A stretch of DNA of 62,891 nt from a virus. This document shows, piece after piece, positions 1 to 9,500 of this stretch (the stretch's first letter is position 1; the number at the start of each line of letters is the position of its first letter). The DNA is taken from positions 1-62,891 of IMG/VR virus record IMGVR_UViG_3300027754_000089; one strand, given 5' to 3'. A program made the translations under genes and the position numbers. The notes beneath the pieces are model-generated. The model had not been told where the DNA came from. It did not search any database and saw nothing but the letters and a program-made list of their open reading frames with translations.

Positions 1-165
1 ATGAACCGCCGAGCGTTCTGTTTTAACGATCCGGGCACTGGCAAAACATTGTCAGCGCTGTGGGCTGCGGACTATTTAATGGAACGCAATGAAGTCAGGC
101 GTGTTCTTGTTCTGTGCCCTTTGTCCATCATGCACAGTGCTTGGATGGGTGACATCAATCGAAGT
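1..165. repeat. Contig-end overlap (left copy)
   Basis: Bases 1-165 match 62727-62891 at 161 of 165 positions. The four differences (positions 15, 18, 33 and 39) all fall on third codon positions of the helicase gene and leave the protein unchanged; the remaining 126 bases are identical. This is what circular closure of a contig from a mixed phage population looks like, rather than a functional terminal repeat, though a short terminal redundancy cannot be excluded. Confidence 0.85.
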
Positions 166-1308
166 GTTATCCATCGCTCAGCCGTTGTTGCGCACCATTC
201 TCAAGCTAGCCGACGCATTGAGATGATTCAGCAAGACTATAAGATTGTGATTGCAAACTACGATGGACTCAACTTGATAGCAAACGAAATCAAGAACGAT
301 GGGCGATTCGATCTCGTGATTGTGGATGAGGCCAACGCATACAAGAACCCATCAACGAGACGGTGGAAGGCGCTTGCATCTATTGTGAACCCTGACACTT
401 ATCTGTGGATGATGACGGGCACGCCCGCATCACAGTCTCCTGTAGACGCGTATGGTTTGGCTAGACTCGTTAACCCAAGCGGTGTACCCAAGTTTCAAAC
501 AGCATGGCGCGATAAGGTAATGAACAAGATCAGCATGTTTAAATATGCACCCAAGCCTATGGCAAGAGAGATGGTGTACGAAGCCCTACAGCCTGCTATA
601 CGCTTTACCAAAGATCAGTGCCTCGACTTGCCCCCAGTGATAACGGTGACGCGTGAGGTGCCGATGACGCCTCAACAGGCCAAATACTACAAGCTCCTCA
701 AAGAGCAGATGATGGTTCGTACATCAGGGGAAGTCATTAGTGCAATCAATGCGGGTGTGGCGGTTAGCAAACTCTTACAGATAAGTTGTGGAGCGGCTTA
801 CACCGATGACAAAGAGGTGGTGGAGTTTGATGCCTCCCCACGCTTAAGCGTACTTGACGAAATCCTAGAAGAAACAGATCGCAAGGTCATCATCTTTGCT
901 ATGTTTAGGTCAAGCATCGACTCGATCATCAAGCATCTTGTAGGGAACGGTCATTCTGTTGGGACTATTCATGGTGACGTAACGGCAAGCAAGCGTGGGC
1001 AAATCATCAACGACTTTCAAACGACTGACAAGATCAAAGTCTTGGTGCTACAACCTCAAGCAACCGCACACGGGATTACCCTAACCGCCGCGGACACCGT
1101 TGTATTTTTTGGGCCATTGATGAGTGTAGAAATGTACACGCAGTGCATAGCGCGTGCGGATAGAAAGGGGCAAGACTCTGACAAAGTAACTGTGGTACAC
1201 ATTGAGTCAAGCCCAATAGAAAAGAAGTTGTTCAAGGCAATGGGTGAGAAAGTTTCTGACCACGCGTTGCTCGTTGGCATGTTTGATAGTGAAGTAAAAA
1301 ATATTTAA
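1..1308 (+). CDS. SNF2-family DNA helicase, C-terminal 435 residues (gene cut by window edge)
   Basis: This is the main part of a superfamily 2 SNF2-like ATPase that probably remodels or unwinds DNA during phage replication or recombination. Seen here: Walker A GTGKT (Lys15 of this segment), motif II DEAN (109-112) in place of the usual DEAH, motif III TGTP (139-142), and a motif VI region QCIARADRKGQ starting at residue 381 with arginines 385 and 388. The first ATG in the window is not the true start. The same reading frame at 62472-62891 runs into this segment through the 165-bp end overlap and supplies 85 more residues including the Q-motif region, giving about 520 residues. The product ends at 1308, 72 bp before the next gene. 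Function is known at family level only; the phage role is inferred. Confidence 0.9.
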   Translation: MNRRAFCFNDPGTGKTLSALWAADYLMERNEVRRVLVLCPLSIMHSAWMGDINRSVIHRSAVVAHHSQASRRIEMIQQDYKIVIANYDGLNLIANEIKNDGRFDLVIVDEANAYKNPSTRRWKALASIVNPDTYLWMMTGTPASQSPVDAYGLARLVNPSGVPKFQTAWRDKVMNKISMFKYAPKPMAREMVYEALQPAIRFTKDQCLDLPPVITVTREVPMTPQQAKYYKLLKEQMMVRTSGEVISAINAGVAVSKLLQISCGAAYTDDKEVVEFDASPRLSVLDEILEETDRKVIIFAMFRSSIDSIIKHLVGNGHSVGTIHGDVTASKRGQIINDFQTTDKIKVLVLQPQATAHGITLTAADTVVFFGPLMSVEMYTQCIARADRKGQDSDKVTVVHIESSPIEKKLFKAMGEKVSDHALLVGMFDSEVKNI

Positions 1309-1316
1309 GAAAGGAG

Positions 1317-1344
1317 TTGCAAGCTGAAAATTTTATTGTATGAT
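1317..1344 (+). promoter_or_regulatory. Candidate sigma70-type promoter before the SSB/primase genes
   Basis: TTGCAA (1317-1322), a 16-bp spacer and TATGAT (1339-1344) lie in the only sizeable gap (1309-1380) between the helicase and the next five genes. The match is reasonable but not strong (4/6 and 5/6), so this is a prediction only. Confidence 0.35.
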
Positions 1345-1380
1345 GTTAAACCTTAGACAAAAAATAAAGAGGAGAAGAAG

Positions 1381-1827
1381 ATGATAATTGATGATGAAGC
1401 CCCTCCAGTGGAGGAAACAAAAAACGAAATAGCTAACGTGTCTATGGATAAGTTAGCTAAAGTTTACCGCAAGATGTCCGCACGTGTTCAAGAGTTAACG
1501 CAAGCTTACGAGAACGAAGTTGAGCAAATAAAAGCCCAACAAGAACAAGTAAAGAATGCGCTCAAGGATATGATGTTGGCGTTAGGCGTGAGCTCTGTTC
1601 GCACAGATCAGGGCACAGTAGTGTTGTCTACCAAGACACGCTATAACACACAAGACTGGGACTCGTTTAAAACATTCATGCTTGAGCATGATGCAATTGA
1701 CTTGTTGGAAAAGCGCATTGCGCAAGGCAACATGGCAAAGTTTTTAGAAGAGAACCCCGGCCTTTTACCCCCCGGCTTAAACTCAAATACTGAGTACGCC
1801 ATTTCCGTTCGCAAACCAACTAAGTAA
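1381..1827 (+). CDS. Conserved phage protein with N-terminal coiled coil (Gp157/Gam-like architecture)
   Basis: The product has 148 residues. An acidic N-terminus is followed by a helical, Gln/Glu/Lys-rich coiled-coil stretch (about 22-65), then a beta-hairpin-like RTDQGTVVLSTKTRY segment (75-89) and a short C-terminal domain. This long-helix-plus-small-domain layout recalls Sipho_Gp157 and Mu Gam-like proteins, some of which bind DNA ends or nucleases, but I see no diagnostic motif. The start is supported by AGAGGAGAAG just upstream. It sits between the SNF2 helicase and the SSB-like gene, so a role in DNA metabolism is likely but inferred. Confidence 0.75.
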   Translation: MIIDDEAPPVEETKNEIANVSMDKLAKVYRKMSARVQELTQAYENEVEQIKAQQEQVKNALKDMMLALGVSSVRTDQGTVVLSTKTRYNTQDWDSFKTFMLEHDAIDLLEKRIAQGNMAKFLEENPGLLPPGLNSNTEYAISVRKPTK

Positions 1828-1840
1828 TTAGGAGAAGATC

Positions 1841-2071
1841 ATGTTGCATACATACCCGTTAGAAAAAGCACCTATTGTTATTGTAGGAGAAGGATTTAAA
1901 ACAGAAGAAGAAGCAGTCGCTGTATGGCACACGCTTGAGAATAAATTTGAATTTAAAGTGAAACTTATTTACAAAGGCCCCGAGTTCCCCGGAACAACGA
2001 TAGCTTTTACTTTAGAGAAGTGTGATCCCGAAGATTACAGAACGTATTATAAATTTGGTGAAATTGTTTAA
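1841..2071 (+). CDS. Hypothetical protein, 76 aa
   Basis: This is a small soluble protein with alternating beta and alpha segments and no motif I recognise. AGGAGAAGATC precedes the ATG. It lies 13 bp after the preceding gene and 10 bp before the SSB-like gene, so it is part of the replication operon. Confidence 0.7.
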   Translation: MLHTYPLEKAPIVIVGEGFKTEEEAVAVWHTLENKFEFKVKLIYKGPEFPGTTIAFTLEKCDPEDYRTYYKFGEIV

Positions 2072-2081
2072 GGAGAAAAAA

Positions 2082-2981
2082 ATGAGCAACGTACAATTAT
2101 TTAACCCATCACAAGTACCCGCCTTTGCAAAGAACCGCAAAGAACTCTCACCCATCTCTAAAGCCCTTGCGGGTGGCTCATTAGGTGGCGGTGGCAAACG
2201 CATCTCTATCAAGGGTGGCGTTTTCCGTTTGGTCAATGGCGGTAAAGAGATCGCATCCATCGAAGATCGTCATCTGGACGTCGTGATTGTCAATGCCGCG
2301 CCTAAGATCGCACGCGTGTTTTATTTGAAGTCTTACGACGCTGAGTCTGTATCAGGCCCTGACTGCTACTCTAACGATGGCGAGACACCCGAGGCCAATG
2401 CTGTAAACAGGCAAGCTGAGAAGTGCTCCGAGTGTCCCAAGAACATCGCGGGCTCTGGTCAAGGTAACAGTCGCGCTTGCCGTTATCAACAACGTCTTGC
2501 TGTAGTACTGGCGAATGACATTAGCGGTGACGTGATGCAGTTGACATTGCCCGCGACTTCGATCTTTGGTAAAGAAGATGGAGACAAGCGACCACTACAA
2601 GCCTACGCTCGTTGGTTGGCCGCGCAGAACATCGACCCATCTGAGGTGGTGACGCGCATGAAGTTTGATACCAAGTCTGAGTCACCTAAGTTGTTCTTTG
2701 TGACAATGCGTTGGTTAACAGATGACGAGTTCCCTATTGCTACTGAAAAGGGTAAGACCGACGAAGCCGTCAAAGCCGTGACGTTTACTGTTGCCAAGAC
2801 AGATAACGTAGCACCTCCAGCACCTGTGGCTATCGCCGGTACAAAGCCAAAGAAAGTTGCACCGCCCGTAGCAGAGGAAGACGAGGAGCCAGTAGTTCGC
2901 AAAGAAGAGAAGAAGCCTAGCGCAGTACCCAAAGCCAAGGCCGCATTGTCTGATATGGTTGATGATTGGGATGATGAGTAA
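2082..2981 (+). CDS. Probable single-stranded DNA-binding protein with acidic tail
   Basis: The product has 299 residues. The start at 2082 is chosen because AAGGAGAAAAAA lies directly upstream; the frame is open 20 codons further but lacks a ribosome site. Residues about 40-85 and 135-240 look beta-rich and OB-like. Four cysteines (95, 115, 118, 133) could bind zinc. A low-complexity Pro/Ala/Lys/Glu linker (about 250-285) leads to a very acidic, aromatic C-terminal tip, DMVDDWDDE. Acidic aromatic tips are the hallmark of T7 gp2.5 and other SSBs, where they recruit polymerase and helicase. Its neighbours, a SNF2 helicase and a primase-helicase, fit this reading. The assignment rests on architecture rather than clear homology. 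Confidence 0.65.
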   Translation: MSNVQLFNPSQVPAFAKNRKELSPISKALAGGSLGGGGKRISIKGGVFRLVNGGKEIASIEDRHLDVVIVNAAPKIARVFYLKSYDAESVSGPDCYSNDGETPEANAVNRQAEKCSECPKNIAGSGQGNSRACRYQQRLAVVLANDISGDVMQLTLPATSIFGKEDGDKRPLQAYARWLAAQNIDPSEVVTRMKFDTKSESPKLFFVTMRWLTDDEFPIATEKGKTDEAVKAVTFTVAKTDNVAPPAPVAIAGTKPKKVAPPVAEEDEEPVVRKEEKKPSAVPKAKAALSDMVDDWDDE

Positions 2982-3259
2982 TGGCATACTCACCTCAAAT
3001 TATTGAAGGTGTAAAGCTCGCGCCTAAGACGTTGGGTAACCAACTCGGGCGTTGGGCGATACATATTGACTTCCCAGTAACCAAAGTGGCCAAGGCAACT
3101 GGCGCTTCGCGTCAGTCAGTCTACAACTGGTTCAATGGTGGCGAAGTCTTCGTAGCGTACCGCCCTGCGGTACAGTCTCTCATCAACATATTAAAAACGT
3201 CGCCCACTGCGGACGAGGCTTGGAGGAAATCATGCAAGGCATTCAACCTAGACACTTAA
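2981..3259 (+). CDS. Helix-turn-helix DNA-binding protein, 92 aa
   Basis: Residues about 30-55 (TKVAKATGASRQSVYNWFNG) form a recognisable helix-turn-helix of the type that scans 'VAK.TG.SR..VY.W'. The ATG overlaps the stop of the SSB-like gene (TAATG), which indicates translational coupling. It could be a small transcription regulator or a replication accessory protein. No ligand or dimerisation domain is visible. Confidence 0.7.
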   Translation: MAYSPQIIEGVKLAPKTLGNQLGRWAIHIDFPVTKVAKATGASRQSVYNWFNGGEVFVAYRPAVQSLINILKTSPTADEAWRKSCKAFNLDT

Positions 3260-3417
3260 CCAACGAAGAACTTATCAGGATAAGCGCACAAGAACTAGAC
3301 GCTCTTGGTTCAATGCCTCCTAGTTTTCAACAAGAATTGCTGAGACGCTTTACTGCGCTACACCCAAAAGACGAGTTCCCTCCCAAAGACCCCCGTCAGC
3401 AAGAACTTTTCTCGTAA
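3232..3417 (+). CDS. Hypothetical protein, 61 aa
   Basis: The start at 3232 is chosen because GGAGG lies six bases upstream; the gene begins inside the end of the helix-turn-helix gene. The product is short, helical and Gln/Pro-rich with no motif known to me. It is positioned directly before the primase-helicase. Confidence 0.55.
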   Translation: MQGIQPRHLTNEELIRISAQELDALGSMPPSFQQELLRRFTALHPKDEFPPKDPRQQELFS

Positions 3418-3431
3418 CCTGAAGGATACAT

Positions 3432-6365
3432 ATGACTCCGCTTGAATTTCTAGCGGTTGTTCTACCGTCCGCGGGCTTGGGAAAATACTGCGTGGTGGAA
3501 CTGAACCAAAAACAACATGCGTATGCAGATACGATAGAGGAGCTTGCGCCATACATCAACGATTGGAACAACTATAAGTACGACATTTTCTTCGCTGTAG
3601 CTACCTTCGGGGAGTCACGCGGCGCAGACGATGCTCAGTACATCAAGTCGTTCTTTATTGATTTGGATGGCTACTCAAGCAAGAAAGAGGCGGGCTTGGC
3701 GCTAGATACCTTTATGAAGAGTACGGGTTTCGATGCGCTAGGCACACCTTGGATAGTGAGTTCGGGTGGTGGGCTACATTGCTACTGGCCGTTGACGGAT
3801 GCCATCCCTGTGGGTATTTGGAAACCTATTGCTGAGAATCTAAAAAGGTTGGCAGCACAAGAGCATTTCAAGATCGACATGACGGTAACTGCTGACGCGG
3901 CTAGGATTCTGCGTGTGCCGGGGACACAGAACTTTAAGAAGAAGTACCGCTTGCCTCGTCCTGTAAAGATACTGCAAGAGGGTGACCTGTTTAATTTAGC
4001 TGACTTCTCCAAGATCATTTATGACAAGGTGGAGGCTCCCGCACCCACACCCGTTGCGAAACCCACACCGACAAACATAGCGGGGCAACGCCCCAAGTCT
4101 TTGCAAACGGCAAGCCAAATCAAACTGATCCAAGACAGCTATACGCTCTTTGGCAACTTCGAGAACCAATGCGGTCAAGTCCAAGACTACATTGCTACGG
4201 CTCAAGAAGACGGCAAGGAACCTATATGGCGTGGTCTTTTATCTTGGGCCAAGGTGTGCGAGGACGGCGATGATAAAGCAATATGGCTCTCGGATATGCA
4301 CCCATACCCGCATGATCGGATGTACCAAAAACTCAACGAGATCAAAGGCCCATACGCTTGTATCAAGATGGACAGCGAGAACCCCGGCATATGCGAGAAG
4401 TGCCCGCACTGGGGCAAGATTACGAACCCATTGATACTGGGCAGAGAAATCAAGACCGACAACACCGCCAAAGAGATACCGTTGACGCCCGTACAAATGG
4501 TGGAATTTGATGAGACAGAACTTGACGTTGAAGAGTCTTATGAACCCGAAGAAGAAGAAAGCTTGCCCTTAGCGCCTAGCGTTACACGTCCTGAACCCCC
4601 GCGAGGATATAGTTATGGCGAACACGGTGGTGTCTACTGCACTCGATCCGAAGAAGACGAAACCACAGGCAAAAAGACAAAGAAGAACATTCAAATTCTT
4701 GAGTACGACTTTTTTGTGGTTGACTTGTTAAAGACTGAAACTGAGCATTTAATACACATGGCCGCATGTAAACCCCAAGGCGTGAAGACTCTTAACTTCC
4801 CACAAAAGTCGATTGTCAGCAGTGTCGAGACTTTAAAGTGGTTGGCCGCCGAGAACGTCTTGTCTTCGTTTGGGGGCTACGACAAAGTTTTGTATGAATA
4901 TGTTAGTGCTTGCGCACGCCAAGCTTCAACAACCAAAGAGCCTATCGTAGTTCCGTTCCAGTGTGGTTGGCAAGATGACAACTCGTTTGTCTACAACAAG
5001 AGGGTGTTCACTAAAGATGGTCGTGAGACGCGAGTCCCTATGCCCGGCCTTGAAAATATTAACAAACACACAACACCGGAGGGTGACCTTGGTGTTTGGC
5101 AACAATTATGGAAAACAATATTCATCGACAAACCGAACATGGAGACGGCCCTCGCTATCTGTTTAGATTCATTTGGATCTCCCCTAATGCGTTTTACAGA
5201 ATACGAAGGTTTTGTGTGGCACATCGGGTCAAGGTGGTCAGGCACGGGAAAGTCCCTAGTCCTAAGCGCTAAAGCCGGAGTGTGGGGTCACCCGTTGAGA
5301 TACAGGACAGGCAAGAGTACGTCACTCGTAACTCTGCAACAAAGGGCGGGGCTTTTAAACAGTATGCCCCTTTTGATTGACGAGATCACCAGTACGCAAC
5401 GAAACAATATGGAGTGGGCACCTACCTTTATCTTTGACTTTGCGGAGGGTCAGGGTAAGGAAAGGATGGAGGCGGGGGCAAACAAAGAACGCGTGAACAA
5501 CAGCGTTTGGAGGACAACCTGTACCATGACCTCCAATGAAAAGCTGACCGATTACATGGCCGGAGCCCGCAAGCATAGCTCAAATGGTGAGCTTCTGAGG
5601 ATGTTGGAGTGGACGCCTCACGTCAAACTAGAGTGGACTAAAGAGGAACGCGCCATCCTGTTGGAGATTAAACGTAATTACGGCGTAGCAGGTGAAGCAT
5701 GGGTTCGTTGGTTGGTCAGGAATCAAAAGACAGCAGATGAGGTCGTTCAAAAGATACACAAACATCTTAAGAAAGCCTTGAACTTTACCGATGACGAGCG
5801 TTATTGGCACGCGGGATGCACAGTTATCGTAGCGGCTGCCGTCCTTTTGCGGAAAGAATACGCCAATATCCTTGACGTGGAGATCAATAAAGTCATCAAC
5901 GCCTTGAAAGGTTTGGTTGAGAAAGGCCGTGCGGTTATCTTAGGTAGTGTGCGCACTGCTGAAGACGTATTGAACACCTACATCAGCGACAACTACGGCA
6001 ACTTCGTGGTCATCAAGAAGGCAGATGGCCGCCTACTGGCCTCATGGGGGGAGGATGGCGTGGTCGATAAGTCGATCACAAGGTCTAAAGTTCTTGGGCG
6101 GGTGGAGCATGGGCTTATGCGTCCGGGCTACCGCGAGTTCTTTATTGAGGAAGGGATGTTGAAGAAACATTGCGTGAGCATGAGCTTTGGCTACGACGAG
6201 TTCAAGTCGCAGATGGAGTCCTTGTTTAGCGTGACCTACATCAAGAAAGACATGTTGTCCAAGACCAATGGCCCACTGATGCGCGTGAACGTGATGCACA
6301 TTAGCTTTAAAGAAGAAGTGTTTGATGGTAATACAATATCCTTGGACACTCCTAAAGAAGGGTGA
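3432..6365 (+). CDS. Primase-helicase: AEP-type primase fused to DUF927-like helicase
   Basis: This 977-residue protein is likely both the replicative primase and helicase. The N-terminal domain (about 1-190) has archaeo-eukaryotic primase features: catalytic acids in FFIDLDG (Asp77, Asp79), SSGGGLHCYW with His116, and RILRVPGTQNFK near 160. After a linker (about 200-260) and an acidic Glu/Pro-rich hinge (about 350-390), a DUF927-like ATPase domain carries Walker A SGTGKS (Lys607) and Walker B LLIDEI (Asp650, Glu651). The C-terminal about 300 residues have no motif I can name. The start follows AAGGATACAT. It lies next to the SSB-like gene and completes a phage-encoded replisome with the family A polymerase. 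Confidence 0.88.
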   Translation: MTPLEFLAVVLPSAGLGKYCVVELNQKQHAYADTIEELAPYINDWNNYKYDIFFAVATFGESRGADDAQYIKSFFIDLDGYSSKKEAGLALDTFMKSTGFDALGTPWIVSSGGGLHCYWPLTDAIPVGIWKPIAENLKRLAAQEHFKIDMTVTADAARILRVPGTQNFKKKYRLPRPVKILQEGDLFNLADFSKIIYDKVEAPAPTPVAKPTPTNIAGQRPKSLQTASQIKLIQDSYTLFGNFENQCGQVQDYIATAQEDGKEPIWRGLLSWAKVCEDGDDKAIWLSDMHPYPHDRMYQKLNEIKGPYACIKMDSENPGICEKCPHWGKITNPLILGREIKTDNTAKEIPLTPVQMVEFDETELDVEESYEPEEEESLPLAPSVTRPEPPRGYSYGEHGGVYCTRSEEDETTGKKTKKNIQILEYDFFVVDLLKTETEHLIHMAACKPQGVKTLNFPQKSIVSSVETLKWLAAENVLSSFGGYDKVLYEYVSACARQASTTKEPIVVPFQCGWQDDNSFVYNKRVFTKDGRETRVPMPGLENINKHTTPEGDLGVWQQLWKTIFIDKPNMETALAICLDSFGSPLMRFTEYEGFVWHIGSRWSGTGKSLVLSAKAGVWGHPLRYRTGKSTSLVTLQQRAGLLNSMPLLIDEITSTQRNNMEWAPTFIFDFAEGQGKERMEAGANKERVNNSVWRTTCTMTSNEKLTDYMAGARKHSSNGELLRMLEWTPHVKLEWTKEERAILLEIKRNYGVAGEAWVRWLVRNQKTADEVVQKIHKHLKKALNFTDDERYWHAGCTVIVAAAVLLRKEYANILDVEINKVINALKGLVEKGRAVILGSVRTAEDVLNTYISDNYGNFVVIKKADGRLLASWGEDGVVDKSITRSKVLGRVEHGLMRPGYREFFIEEGMLKKHCVSMSFGYDEFKSQMESLFSVTYIKKDMLSKTNGPLMRVNVMHISFKEEVFDGNTISLDTPKEG

Positions 6366-6558
6366 GGGCTTCTTTATTCCAAGCCTTGACTTAGAAAAGA
6401 CGAGGGAACTGGGGCTACGCGCCTCAGTTCGCCATCGCATCAAGTCTCACGCTCGGTTCGGGATCAAGGAAGGGCGGATTGGCGTGTGGTTTTATCGAGA
6501 TTTTCCCGCATCGTATTTGCGAACCGAATCTTCATCTGACGAACCTCATCCAACTTAG
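6325..6558 (+). CDS. Small conserved phage protein, 77 aa
   Basis: The start is inside the primase-helicase gene (ATG at 6325 after GAAGAAG) and the last 95 bp are antisense to the end of the giant virion gene. The sequence around GEGFFIPSLD and GIKEGRIGVWFYR has the feel of a conserved small phage family (a ligand- or DNA-contacting beta protein), which is why I call it real despite the overlaps. Function is unknown. It closes the plus-strand block. Confidence 0.55.
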   Translation: MVIQYPWTLLKKGEGFFIPSLDLEKTRELGLRASVRHRIKSHARFGIKEGRIGVWFYRDFPASYLRTESSSDEPHPT

Positions 6559-9500
6559 AACGCTTATCTTCTCCTGACATGCTGGTTGAGCGTATTGCAT
6601 TCTCGTACGCAGTCAAGTCACGCATGGTGGATGTGTAATAGTCAGACATAGATGCCATCATGTAATCATTGCTACGGGTTTGAACCAAGCGCATGGCCTC
6701 GGCTTTCTCACCTTTGGTAATGAGATCATCCACAGTAGTCTCAAGCTTTTTCAAGTCCGCTAGCTTGTCGTAAACGCTTGTAATAATCCCGCCCGCATCA
6801 TTGGGTTGGAACAGACCGCCAACAACAGGCGTCTCAGACAAACGCTTATACGCTTTCTCTGGTGATTCCCCCGTTGGTACGCCCATGCTGACCGCTTGTG
6901 CAAAAGCCAAACCCATCGTGCCGGTATAACCACGAATCAACTCGTCCAACTTAATTGGAGAAACACCCGCTACTTTGCCAATCAATTTAGATACCTCAGT
7001 TGTATTGGCTCTAAACTGATATTCGGGCATTAGCGCGGCCTCATGGGGCGTAAGAGTATCTCTACCTGTATAGAACGACTTGCCCAATCCTGCTTCAATA
7101 GCTGGACGCAGTGCTTGGGGAATACCGTAAGACGTACCGCCGGGGATGGTCTGCAACAAGATTTGTTCAAACGCTTTCACAGCTTCTTCTCCGCCGTGCT
7201 TGTTCTTCATGGTGTTGTACAACGCCTCGGGCAAAGCCTTAAAGATGTAACCAATCTCAAAAGGAATTGGCAAACGAATAGGTTCGTCTACGCCGGGGAT
7301 ACGAATAAACCAGTTGCCGTACTTTTGTTCTGGCGTGGCATTCTTGTACGCCTCGTCATCTTGCATCATGTTTGCGTAGGCCAGAGTACCCGCCGCAACC
7401 ATCAAACCTCGTGTCAACAATTTCTCTTGAATCTTTAAGCGTTCATTGAACGGAAGCTTTCCTGTCAACGCTTTGTACAACACGTTCATGGATTGAATCT
7501 GCGCGTTAAAGAAAGGAATCATAGCGTTCATCCAATGCACGCTAGGTGATGCTCCGCGCTTGTTAAAGTTCATAGACTCAAGCGACATTAGCGTGGCTTC
7601 CATTTCAGAAAGACCTTGCTTAATGTAGCTGTTGTATTGTGCGCGGCGTGTAGCGGCATCGGCTTCCATGTTAATTGCTTCGGCTTTGGCAATAAGTTGT
7701 GACCAGTTTGATCTACCGGCAGTGATGTCTTTAAGAATCTTGGTCAAGTCTTCGCTTGTACCCGTAAAGATTTGACCGCCTGTAATACCACGCTTTTCAA
7801 GTATTTCTTTTGTTGGACTGCCGATCTCTCTTATTGCTCCCATCACAGGGGTAAAGTCAGCACCGGCCAATAAAGGTGCGGCAACTGAGTCACGGAACAA
7901 CTGCTTTGCCGCGTATAGAGGCGATAGTGTCACGGCTTTACGCAACAACTGTGCGGGAGCGGCAAGCAAACGCATCATGGCGGGCATCTGTGTTGGGATA
8001 CCTTCCATGCCTTTGACCAATATGTCAGCAGGAATGCCTACTTGATCGGTGTCAATAAGCGCATACTTGTCTTGGCCGTTGTCTTTAAACTTAACCACAT
8101 CAGGGCCGGACGTTGATCTGCCCCCGCCAATTTTAGCCAAGCCCATGTTGGCCAATTCAAACACAGCGTTCTTTGTGGCTAAGTTGCGTAAGCCCATGTC
8201 CGCAAGCATGTTGGTGTTTTGCACCGAGCTTGTCATAAAGTCTAGGATAGGTTCATCACCGCCAACCAACTCTTGCAAGTAGGGTTGCTCAGCAATGCTA
8301 CCAATGCGCACGGGTGTTTCGCTACCAATAACCAACTCAGCTACGCCGTTGCGTTGACGATACCAAGGAATGTAATCGTTTTCTTTTAACAAATTAGCGG
8401 CGTGCTCTTTAGATATAGCGCCAGTTTGTACCAAGAAGTTGATAAGGTTTTTGTTATACCCGTTGTATTCATGGCGGGCGGCTTCAAAAATCTTTTTAAG
8501 ACCGGGGGTATTTTCCACGGCTTTAACTGCGGCGGCCAAATCAGCTTCTGTCACTCGGCCATTAAAGTTTAGAGAACCAATGCCTTTATCTTTAACGCGA
8601 ACAGCCGACATGTACAATGTAAATAATCTGTTTACAGCTTCTCCATTGCCAACCAAAGGCGTGGCTTCTTTCAAAGTCTCCACGACTCCTTTTAGGCTAT
8701 CGCCCTCAGTGGCTTCAATCAAGTATTCTTTTTTGCCATCAGCACGGATTTTCTCAACTATCTGAGGTGCACCCCTAGCAACAGACTGTGCTACAAAGTT
8801 CATGCGCTGATCGTACATGCGCAAATAGAACATCATTTGTGAACCACGCAAAGGTTCCATCAGTTTAGATAGCTTTTCAAACCCAGCAAAACGATCCACA
8901 AATTGTGTCTCTAGGCCGAGCCACCCGCCGGAGGCGGCTTGAACGCGTTGCTTGATATTCTTTTGTTTGGCAACAAACTGGTCAGCAATATGCCCCGCCG
9001 CGGCAAGTTCTGCTGAAACATATTTAGGTTTTACAGAAAATAATAATTCTCCTACTTCAGGCAATTCATTTTCTGCAATTTCTCCGTTTTCTTTTTTGGG
9101 TAGTTTATCTATTGTAGCAACAAGCTGTGAACGCACATTTAAAACAGCCGCTTGTAATTTTTCAACTGCGTCAGGTTTGCTTTTTAACAAATCTATTAAA
9201 GATTCAGTAGAATCCCCGTTGCCGTAACTTTCCCAATGTAGATGCGAGTACAGGCTTTCTTTACCTTCTATATCGGAATCCGCGTTGTACAACGCTTCAG
9301 CAAATACATCGTTATCTATATCAAAAGAATATTGTTTTACTATGTTTCGTAAAGCCGGAGTTTTAGCCATGCCTATCGCAGTGCTAAACCATGAGTCAGC
9401 GGCATTTAGTGTTGCGTTAAACAGTTTTGCTTTAGCGTCAAGCGACATACCCATGTTAACTGCGGGTAACTGCATTCCACCAACCGCGGCTACTGCCCCA

